Source: UBA4744 sp963717135 (GTDB taxonomy: Bacteria > Actinomycetota > Acidimicrobiia > Spongiisociales > UBA4744). Taken from it: a stretch of DNA of 64,000 nt. The notes beneath the pieces are model-generated. The model saw nothing but the letters and a program-made list of their open reading frames with translations, made no database searches and had not been told where the DNA came from. Positions within the stretch are counted from its first letter, which is position 1. Each line of letters begins with the position of its first letter. The stretch is from assembly GCA_963717135.1 (NCBI GenBank), contig CAVQVN010000009.1, forward strand, positions 372,001 to 436,000, read 5' to 3'. Of this stretch, positions 57,831 to 64,000 are shown piece after piece. Both the position numbers and the translations under genes were made by a program.

Positions 57831-58603
57831 CCGCCCAACTGATCGTGGTCGAGGGTGGGCCAATCACGACGATTCGATTGGATAACCCGCCACTGAATCT
57901 CGTCACCGTCGAGCTCACCCGACGCCTCGACCGGGCCCTCGCCGCCATCGAAAACGACCCGCAAGTGAGGTGCGTGGTGGTCACCGGCACCGGCGAACGG
58001 GCCTTCTGCGCCGGATCAGATGTCAAGGAGTTCGAATCCCTCCGGGGCCGCGTCGGAGAAGGCAAGCTCCTCCTGGAGAAAGCCGTGTACCGGCGGCTGG
58101 CGCGCTTGCCGGTTCCGACCATCGCCGCTCTCCAGGCGGACGCACTCGGCGGCGGCCTGGAGTTGGCCCTTTGCTGTGACCTGCGAGTAGCCGACGAGCG
58201 CTCGAAGCTGGGCCTGCCGGAAGTGCGTCTCGGTGTCATGCCGGGCTCGGGCGGCACCCAGCGGCTTCCTAGAGTCGTGGGAATCGCCAAGGCCAAAGAG
58301 CTCATACTCATGGGCGAGATCATCAGCGCATCCGAAGCGGCGGAAATCGGCCTGGTGAATCGAGTCGCCCCGGCCGGCCAAACGCTGGAGGCGGCGATGG
58401 CAATGGCGGACACGATCGCTGCCCGAGGACCGCTGGCGGTGCGGGAGGCCAAGCGGGCCCTGGACATGGCGGGTGATACACCCCTCGACGACGGTCTGGC
58501 AGGCGAGCTCGACGCCTCCGAGCGGATCTTTGCGTCCCAGGACATGCTGGAGGGGGCAAAAGCATTCTTCGAGAAAAGACCACCCCGTTTCACCGGTGAG
58601 TGA
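57827..58603 (+). CDS. Enoyl-CoA hydratase/isomerase (crotonase)
   Basis: A 258-residue crotonase. The oxyanion-hole blocks 'GERAFCAGSDVKEFESLRG' and 'ADALGGGLELALCCDLRVAD' are intact, and both hydratase glutamates appear: one in 'GGGLELALCC' and the other in 'LGLPEVRLGVMPGSGGTQRL'. This supports true hydratase activity on a 2-enoyl-CoA. It directly follows the CoA-transferase (four-base overlap), so the two probably act in sequence, CoA activation then hydration. Confidence 0.9.
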   Translation: MTAQLIVVEGGPITTIRLDNPPLNLVTVELTRRLDRALAAIENDPQVRCVVVTGTGERAFCAGSDVKEFESLRGRVGEGKLLLEKAVYRRLARLPVPTIAALQADALGGGLELALCCDLRVADERSKLGLPEVRLGVMPGSGGTQRLPRVVGIAKAKELILMGEIISASEAAEIGLVNRVAPAGQTLEAAMAMADTIAARGPLAVREAKRALDMAGDTPLDDGLAGELDASERIFASQDMLEGAKAFFEKRPPRFTGE

Positions 58604-58633
58604 TCGCGGGTCTAACGAGAGGTAGCAACGACG

Positions 58634-59662
58634 ATGCCCGACCAAAAGACATCGAACATCGACCGGTTCGGGGTGTTCCTCCCCTCCTATGTCTGGCCCG
58701 ACGACGGTCCCGATCGGGCTCGAGGGATCATTGATTTCGCTCGTGAGGTCGAGGACCTCGGCTTCGACTCGATTTTCATCACGGACCACCTGCTCGCCGC
58801 CGCCCAGTTCTACTCGGTCTCGTTTCTGGAACCTCTAACCGCACTTTCGCTGGTGGCCGGGGTCACCGAGCGGGTCAGGCTGGGCACCTCCGTCCTGGTG
58901 ATGCCGATTCGAGAGCCGGTGCTACTGGCGAAACAGTTAGCCACGATGCAGTTCCTCTCCAACAACCGCATCGTGCTCGGCGCCGGGATTGGGTGGTACC
59001 CACCGGAGTACGCCAATACCGGGGTCAAGAAGTCGGAGCGAGGGGCCCGTACCGACGAAATCCTCGAGATCATCGTTCCCCTTCTCGAAGGGGAGACCGT
59101 CACCTACCAGGGGCAGTTCTACTCCATCGAGGATGTGCTCATCGAGCCGCGATCCAACCGGCGACCCGAGGTGTGGATCGGGGGCGGTTCCCAGCTCGCC
59201 GACCCCGGTTCGCCCGACCTACCCCGCATCGTGGAGCCGGTGAAGCGACGCATTCTCGCCGCGGAAGGCTGGGTGCCCCGGCCGACCTGCCCGCCGGAGG
59301 ACATCGCTCGCGACTGGAACGAACTGCAGAGCTATTTCGAAGAACACGGCCGTGATCCCGCCGAGCTCACCGTGGTCCACGAGAACTTCTATCACTTCGT
59401 GGGCACCGAAGACGGCGGGCGAGCGCGCCGGGAACAGCACGAGGCGATGCTCAAAGTCATGAGTGAGGCTCGGGGGCCCGAGTACCTGGAGCGTGTCTAC
59501 CTTTTCGGGACTCCAGACGAGGTGGTCGAATCGCTACAAGCCAGGGTCGAAGCCGGCGTTCAGAGCTTCATACTCCACACGATGACGCCCGACCCGGCTC
59601 AGCTCGAACAGTGGGCCACTCACATCATTCCGCACGTTCGTTTCCCGATCGAAGAAAGATGA
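58634..59662 (+). CDS. LLM-class flavin-dependent oxidoreductase
   Basis: A 342-residue luciferase-like TIM barrel: 'FGVFLPSYVWPDDGPDRARG', 'VEDLGFDSIFITDHLLAAAQ', 'RVRLGTSVLVMPIREPVLLA', 'MQFLSNNRIVLGAGIGWYPP', and 'RRPEVWIGGGSQLADPG'. Members use FMNH2 or F420. In actinobacteria many oxidise alcohols, others insert oxygen or cleave C-S or C-C bonds, so the reaction is open. It follows the crotonase gene by 30 bases and overlaps the AroE-like gene by four bases. Full length. Confidence 0.88.
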   Translation: MPDQKTSNIDRFGVFLPSYVWPDDGPDRARGIIDFAREVEDLGFDSIFITDHLLAAAQFYSVSFLEPLTALSLVAGVTERVRLGTSVLVMPIREPVLLAKQLATMQFLSNNRIVLGAGIGWYPPEYANTGVKKSERGARTDEILEIIVPLLEGETVTYQGQFYSIEDVLIEPRSNRRPEVWIGGGSQLADPGSPDLPRIVEPVKRRILAAEGWVPRPTCPPEDIARDWNELQSYFEEHGRDPAELTVVHENFYHFVGTEDGGRARREQHEAMLKVMSEARGPEYLERVYLFGTPDEVVESLQARVEAGVQSFILHTMTPDPAQLEQWATHIIPHVRFPIEER

Positions 59663-60507
59663 CCCGAAGAGTCGCGCTCATCGGCAACCCGCTGAAACGG
59701 CCGCACTCGGCGGTTATGCAAAACGCCGCTTTCGCCGCCCACGGCATCGACGCCACATACGAGTTGCGGCCGATCGACCCTGACGACATCGGGGTGTTCT
59801 TCAGCGAGGCACGTGGGCCGGACTGGCTCGGGTTCGGGGTGACCGCGCCCTACAAACAGGTGGCCATCGGCTACCTCGATGAGGTGGAGCCGGGGGCCCT
59901 CGCCATCGGGGCGGTCAACAACGGGGTGCGCCGAGCCGACGGGGCACTGATCGGATTCAACACCGACGCCTCGGGCTTCATGTCGGCTGTGGAATCGATG
60001 GGCGTGTCTGTAGCCGGCCGCCGGGCTGTGGTGGTCGGAGCCGGCGGGGCCGCCCGGGCCGTGGTATGGGCACTCCTGGACGAAGGCATCGAGCAGGTGT
60101 TCGTCGCCAACCGCACACCTGAGCGAGCCCGCAGTCTGGCGGAGAGCCTCTCCTCGTACGGGGACGTCGTAGGCGGCTCCCTCGACGGTCCAGAATTGGC
60201 CACGGCGCTAGGCTCGGCTGCGCTCGCGGTGAACGCCACCACCGTTGGAATGACCACCGACACCGTCGCCTTTGATGTCGCCGGCCTTCCCGAGGGTGCC
60301 CTGGTGTTCGATCTGGTCTACGTCCCTCCCATGACTCCCCTGGTCAAGGCCGCCTCGGCCCGTGGGCTCCCCGTGTGTAACGGGATGGAGATGCTGGTGC
60401 GTCAAGGTGAGATCGCCTTTGAGCGCTGGACCGGGATCAGCTCCACTGCCGGCGTCATGAGGGACGCCCTCGCGGCCTGGCTAACCGAATCAGAGACGAG
60501 CCGCTGA
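59659..60507 (+). CDS. Shikimate/quinate dehydrogenase-like protein
   Basis: A 282-residue AroE-fold protein. 'VALIGNPLKRPHSAVMQNAA' is the substrate loop, 'LGFGVTAPYKQVAIGYLDEV' holds the catalytic lysine, 'IGAVNNGVRRADGALIGFNT' with 'DASGF' the catalytic aspartate, and 'AVVVGAGGAARAVVWALLDE' the NADP loop. The usual 'SxS' substrate serines are altered here ('RPHSAVM') and 'MPHK' reads 'APYK'. With its place in a catabolic operon it is probably not the biosynthetic shikimate enzyme but a dehydrogenase for a related cyclic polyol acid. Hence no firm aroE label. Confidence 0.75.
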   Translation: MTRRVALIGNPLKRPHSAVMQNAAFAAHGIDATYELRPIDPDDIGVFFSEARGPDWLGFGVTAPYKQVAIGYLDEVEPGALAIGAVNNGVRRADGALIGFNTDASGFMSAVESMGVSVAGRRAVVVGAGGAARAVVWALLDEGIEQVFVANRTPERARSLAESLSSYGDVVGGSLDGPELATALGSAALAVNATTVGMTTDTVAFDVAGLPEGALVFDLVYVPPMTPLVKAASARGLPVCNGMEMLVRQGEIAFERWTGISSTAGVMRDALAAWLTESETSR

Positions 60508-60511
60508 ACTC

Positions 60512-61741
60512 ATGCGCCGCATCGACCGCTCGCTGGCGGAAGCGGGTCTCCCTCCCCTGGAGCGATCGGCCTGGGTCGAGGTCGACACCGACGCCCTCAC
60601 CGCCAACGCCAGGGCGCTTCACTCTCTCTCTCAGCCGGCGGCTCTCGGAGCGGTCGTAAAAGCCGACGGCTACGGACACGGGCTCGAAATGGCCGCGCGG
60701 TGCGCGGTCACCGGAGGCGCCAAATGGCTGTGCGTGGCCAACTCAGCCGAAGCGACCCGGCTCCGACACGACGGCTACGGAGGGCGGGTCTTCGTCCTCT
60801 ACCCGGTGCCATCGGCCATTCTGGCGCCCCTAGCCCGTCTTGGAGTCGAGGTGACTGTGGGGAGTCTCGACGAGGCCCGGACCGTCGCCGACCATTTGAC
60901 GCCCGACGAGCCGATCCTGGCAGTTCATCTCGAAATCGACACGGGGATGACTCGCGGAGGTGTTGCCCCCGATGAGGCCGTCGCCGCCGCCCTGGCCATT
61001 GTCGGTACGCCGTCGGTGACGCTCGCCGGAGTGTGGACTCATCTGGCCGCTCCGGAGGATTCTCTCAAGACCAGCGAGCAACTCGCCCGGTTTCATGAAT
61101 CGGTGGCGGAAATCTCCGCAGCGGGTATCGATGCCGGCGCCGTCCACGCGGCGGCCTCCGGAGGCCTCCTCGCAACCGGCGCCGATCAGCATGCGCTGGT
61201 CCGGCCCGGTCTGGCCTTCTACGGGGTTCATCCCGGAGCGGGTGACCCGCTGCCCCCCAACGTCGCCCCCGCCCTCGCCGTCAAGGCCCACCCGGTCCGC
61301 CTCGCCGAAGTGCCGCCGGGCACAGCCGTCGGCTACGCAGGGACCTGGACGGCCGGACGAGTCTCGACCATCGCCACACTTCCCGTCGGCTATGCCGACG
61401 GTTGGTCGCGCGCCTCCGCACCCGGAACCTTCGTTCTGGTCGAGGGTCGGCGCGCTCCCGTGGTGGGTCGGGTGTCCTCGGATGCCCTCACGGTGGATGT
61501 GACCGGGATCGCCGGGGTCGAGCCCGACTCGGAGTTCATTCTGCTGGGGAGCGACGGCCATGACGAGATCACCGCAGACACCGTCGCCGTGGTGCGGCAC
61601 ACGATCTCCTGGGAGGTTCTCCAGCAACTCGGCACCCGACTGGCCCGGATCTATACGTCGGGATCGGTTCCTATCGCGGTCCGTGCGGAATCGATGATCA
61701 CTATCACTGCAGCGCCCGGAGCCTCAATCCCGTCCTACTGA
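60512..61741 (+). CDS. alr: Alanine racemase family protein
   Basis: A 409-residue fold-III PLP enzyme. The PLP lysine is K50 in 'GAVVKADGYGHGLEMAARCA', and the second catalytic tyrosine lies in 'TAVGYAGTWTAGRVST'. 'LHLEIDTGMTRGG', 'VRPGLAFYGVHP' and 'TLPVGYADGWSRAS' are further family blocks. Both catalytic residues are present, so racemisation of alanine or another small amino acid is likely. It starts four bases after the AroE-like gene and so belongs to the catabolic operon. That is an odd place for the peptidoglycan housekeeping enzyme; it may be a paralogue with another substrate. Confidence 0.85.
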   Translation: MRRIDRSLAEAGLPPLERSAWVEVDTDALTANARALHSLSQPAALGAVVKADGYGHGLEMAARCAVTGGAKWLCVANSAEATRLRHDGYGGRVFVLYPVPSAILAPLARLGVEVTVGSLDEARTVADHLTPDEPILAVHLEIDTGMTRGGVAPDEAVAAALAIVGTPSVTLAGVWTHLAAPEDSLKTSEQLARFHESVAEISAAGIDAGAVHAAASGGLLATGADQHALVRPGLAFYGVHPGAGDPLPPNVAPALAVKAHPVRLAEVPPGTAVGYAGTWTAGRVSTIATLPVGYADGWSRASAPGTFVLVEGRRAPVVGRVSSDALTVDVTGIAGVEPDSEFILLGSDGHDEITADTVAVVRHTISWEVLQQLGTRLARIYTSGSVPIAVRAESMITITAAPGASIPSY

Positions 61742-61808
61742 CCTCTTGTCGGTGCTACTCGCCCCACGTAACATTCGCGGATAACGCCTTTCAGCCAAGG
61801 AGACTCCG

Positions 61809-62981
61809 ATGCCAACGGTGACGATGCCGCTCGAAGACGGTTCCCTGACTCGCCACAGGCTCGGTGCGCCCGCCCAATTCGACCGTCCAACAGCGCGATT
61901 GACGAGCCGCCGAGCGTTCGCCGCAGCTCATGTGGTGGCCGATCCCCTCGCCGAAAACACGCCCGGCTCCGGGGCCAATATCGACTGGGAGGCCACGCTG
62001 GCCTTCCGCCGGCATCTCTGGTCGTGGGGGCTGCCGGTGGCGGAGGCCATGGACACTGCCCAGCGCGGCATGGGTCTCGATTGGGCTACTACCCGCGAAC
62101 TGATCGTTCGGTCGCTGACCGAGGCACAGTCTGAGGGTGGAGAGATCGCCTGCGGTGCTAACACCGACCAACTTCCCGAGGGTCCCCTGCCGATTGAGAG
62201 GATCGTGGACGCCTACCACGAGCAGATCGATCTGATCGAGAGTCACGGAGGACAGCCCGTAGTGATGGCCAGCCGCCACCTCGCCGCGGTGGCGCAGGGT
62301 CCCGACGACTACCATCAGGCTTACGCCGAGGTACTCGGCCAAGTGACCGGTAAGGCGATCGTGCACTGGCTGGGAGATATGTTCGATCCCGCCCTGGCCG
62401 GGTACTGGGGGTCTCCCAACCTGGACGACGCGGCGGATTCGTTCATCACCGTGATCACGGAGAATGCTCCAAAAATCGATGGCGTCAAGCTCTCCCTGCT
62501 CGACATGGGACGCGAGATCGAACTCCGCCGCCGGCTCCCGAGCGGTGTCCGCATGTACACCGGCGACGACTTCGACTATCCCACGACCATCAAGGGCGAC
62601 GGCGACCATCACAGTGATGCGTTCCTGGGTGCGTTCGATCTAATCGCTCCGGCCGCATCCGCAGCGATCCAGTCCCTCGACTCCGGCACCGAAGACAAGT
62701 TCGACGAGATCCTGGCACCCACCCTCCCCCTCAGCCGCCATGTGTTCTCCCACCCGACCTATTTCTACAAGACCGGAGTCGTCTTCATGGCATACCTGTG
62801 CGGCCATCAGGACCACTTCCGCATGGTCAACGGGTTGGAGTCTGCCCGGTCGGTAGTTCACCTCTCCAGACAGTTTGCACTCGCCGACCAGGCCGGGCTT
62901 CTCCCGGATCCCGATCTGGCTGCTCATCGCATGGGATTGGTTCTCGAATTGGCCGGGATCTCTCAGAGGACCGGCGGATAG
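61809..62981 (+). CDS. DUF993 family protein (DHDPS-like TIM barrel)
   Basis: A 390-residue DUF993 protein. 'IDWEATLAFRRHLWSWGLPV', 'EGGEIACGANTDQLPEGPLP', 'KAIVHWLGDMFDPALAGYW', 'GDDFDYPTTIKGDGDHHSDA' and 'LAAHRMGLVLELAGISQRTG' are recognisable family blocks. The fold resembles dihydrodipicolinate synthase/aldolases, with the lysine in 'TTIKGDG' as a candidate Schiff base, which is inference. Such genes often sit with Gfo/Idh and sugar isomerase genes. AAGGAGA precedes the ATG. 67 bases follow alr, 213 precede the GMC gene. Confidence 0.85.
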   Translation: MPTVTMPLEDGSLTRHRLGAPAQFDRPTARLTSRRAFAAAHVVADPLAENTPGSGANIDWEATLAFRRHLWSWGLPVAEAMDTAQRGMGLDWATTRELIVRSLTEAQSEGGEIACGANTDQLPEGPLPIERIVDAYHEQIDLIESHGGQPVVMASRHLAAVAQGPDDYHQAYAEVLGQVTGKAIVHWLGDMFDPALAGYWGSPNLDDAADSFITVITENAPKIDGVKLSLLDMGREIELRRRLPSGVRMYTGDDFDYPTTIKGDGDHHSDAFLGAFDLIAPAASAAIQSLDSGTEDKFDEILAPTLPLSRHVFSHPTYFYKTGVVFMAYLCGHQDHFRMVNGLESARSVVHLSRQFALADQAGLLPDPDLAAHRMGLVLELAGISQRTGG

Positions 62982-63140
62982 CGCTCGAACGATCCAGGGT
63001 GATCCGTCCTCGTACCCGGTATCGATAGGCCGTATCGCCCGTTTTGGACCTCGAAAGGTAGAAGGGGCGAAGAAGACTCAACGTCCCATCCGGGCGGCCT
63101 CTTGGTCCTGACGCACCAGCCGTCGACATGCTATACATGG

Positions 63141-63153
63141 GAAAACGGTTGCC
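63141..63153 (-). promoter_or_regulatory. LacI-type operator candidate 4
   Basis: On the minus strand GGCAACCGTTTTC, a full match to GGCAANCGWTTWC; the plus-strand context GAAAACGGTTGCCATC shares 15 of 16 bases with the site at 47048. It lies 41 bases before the GMC start in the 213-base gap after DUF993. Confidence 0.6.
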
Positions 63154-63194
63154 ATCGGTCGCAATAGTGCACCGGAGACGTCAGGAGGGCCACA

Positions 63195-64000
63195 TTGGCC
63201 ACAAACCAGGACCGAGCAGACGTACTCATCGTGGGAGCAGGGGCATCGGGGGGGGTCGCAGCGCTCTACCTGGCAGAAGCCGGGCTATCGGTTGTCTGCC
63301 TCGAACAGGGGCAGTGGCACGACCGGGCGGACTTCCGGGGCACCTCCCCCGACTGGGAAATCACCGGCCGCAAACAGTGGTTCCCGAATCCGACGATTCG
63401 CGGTCTCCGCCAAGACTATCCACTCAACGAGGACGAGACCGATATCGCACCACTGATGTTCAACGGAGTGGGTGGGAGCATGATCCTCTACGCCGGCGTG
63501 TGGCCCCGCATGCTCCCTTCGGACTTCAAGGTGAGGACTCTCGACGGCGTGGCCGATGACTGGCCCCTCACCTATGAGGAGCTGCAGCCTTACTACGAAC
63601 GAACCGAAGCGCAGATGGGCGTGTCTTGGCTCGAGGGCGACCCGGCCTATCCACCCGGACCCCCGCCACCACTGCCGCCACTCCCCCTCGGTCGAGGTGC
63701 CATGAAAATCGCCCGGGCCCACGACCGGCTCGGTTGGCACTGGTGGCCGGAACCCAATGCCATCCTCTCCAGGCCTTACCAGGGCCGCAAACCTTGCGTT
63801 CAGTCTGGAACCTGCCAGCAGGGCTGCAACGAGGGTGCCAAGGCAACCACCGATCTGACCCACTGGCCGATGGCCATCGAGCACGGCGCCCGCCTGGTGA
63901 CCGGCGCCCGGGTTCGTCGCATCGTTACCAAGAACGGGCTGGCCACCGGAGCCGAATGGATCGACGATGACGGCAATGAGCACTTCCAGCGCGCCGATGT
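63195..64000 (+). CDS. GMC-family oxidoreductase (3' truncated by window edge)
   Basis: The first 268 codons of a GMC flavoprotein; it runs off the window. A TTG start is chosen because AGGAGG (63183-63188) lies six bases upstream and the FAD loop 'VLIVGAGASGGVAALYLAEA' follows at once. 'LMFNGVGGSMILYAGVWPRM' is the second FAD-binding block, and 'CVQSGTCQQGCNEGAKATTD' is the cysteine-bearing loop found in gluconate/glucoside 3-dehydrogenase-type GMC enzymes. Those oxidise a sugar C2 or C3 hydroxyl. With Gfo/Idh, isomerase and DUF993 neighbours, oxidation of a glycoside or cyclitol is a reasonable guess. Confidence 0.85.
   Translation, partial: MATNQDRADVLIVGAGASGGVAALYLAEAGLSVVCLEQGQWHDRADFRGTSPDWEITGRKQWFPNPTIRGLRQDYPLNEDETDIAPLMFNGVGGSMILYAGVWPRMLPSDFKVRTLDGVADDWPLTYEELQPYYERTEAQMGVSWLEGDPAYPPGPPPPLPPLPLGRGAMKIARAHDRLGWHWWPEPNAILSRPYQGRKPCVQSGTCQQGCNEGAKATTDLTHWPMAIEHGARLVTGARVRRIVTKNGLATGAEWIDDDGNEHFQRAD

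Noticed and set aside
63285..63983. 232-codon minus-strand frame at the right edge
   Set aside because: Antisense shadow of the GMC oxidoreductase gene, which has a ribosome site, FAD loop and cysteine loop in the plus frame.

Overview
The window is high-GC bacterial chromosome with dense, mostly overlapping genes and frequent GTG (once TTG) starts. Gene content points to an actinomycete, possibly an Acidimicrobiia-like lineage. The supporting families are a DDN-type deazaflavin oxidoreductase, a DUF222/13E12 HNH endonuclease behind a CGAAC-N4-GTTCG LexA box, an Asp23/DUF2273 envelope-stress operon, DUF4262, a pRiA4b ORF-3 protein and SLH repeats of the 'ITRGC..FCPNAPVTRGQMAAFL' type. The taxon is inference; no rRNA or tRNA gene was seen. 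No CRISPR array was seen.

Layout. 1-5 kb: the end of serA, a Mth938-like gene, an acyl-CoA ligase and a cyclic-nucleotide-binding ion channel. 5-12.3 kb: a universal stress protein/winged-helix pair diverges from a complete Mrp Na+/H+ antiporter operon, ordered A-B-C-D-F-(G-E fusion). 12.3-24.5 kb: single genes, including a class III cyclase, a secreted SLH/beta-helix protein with an exact 171-bp internal tandem repeat, deoC, a secreted calcium-loop protein, and a decayed VapBC toxin-antitoxin pair with a lesion in each gene. 24.8-28.8 kb: three tandem paralogues of an unrecognised polytopic membrane protein with duplicated spacers; the middle copy is frameshifted. 29-38.5 kb: a deazaflavin oxidoreductase, the Asp23 operon, a LexA-controlled HNH gene, a lipoprotein Ntn-type hydrolase with a 234-bp tandem duplication, a membrane dipeptidase, and a TetR/stress-protein pair.

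38.6-64 kb is a large catabolic region. It holds nagA, a Gfo/Idh oxidoreductase and nagB; an IS110 remnant; and a leftward operon of Gfo/Idh oxidoreductase, sugar isomerase, FAD oxidoreductase and phosphotriesterase-like lactonase. A rightward ribose-type ABC importer operon follows. Beyond it lie a leftward amidase gene, a LacI regulator, and a run of hydratase, SDR, CoA-transferase, enoyl-CoA hydratase, LLM oxidoreductase, AroE-like dehydrogenase, alanine racemase, DUF993 and GMC oxidoreductase genes.

The most interesting observation is a shared 13-bp element, GGCAANCGWTTWC, with the central CpG expected of LacI-family operators. It lies in four intergenic regions of this cluster: between the Gfo/Idh and ABC operons, between amidase and lacI, before the SDR, and before the GMC gene. 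A weaker version precedes nagA. This suggests one regulon of importer, sugar-oxidising enzymes and CoA-linked degradation, controlled by the local LacI protein, for a substrate I cannot name.
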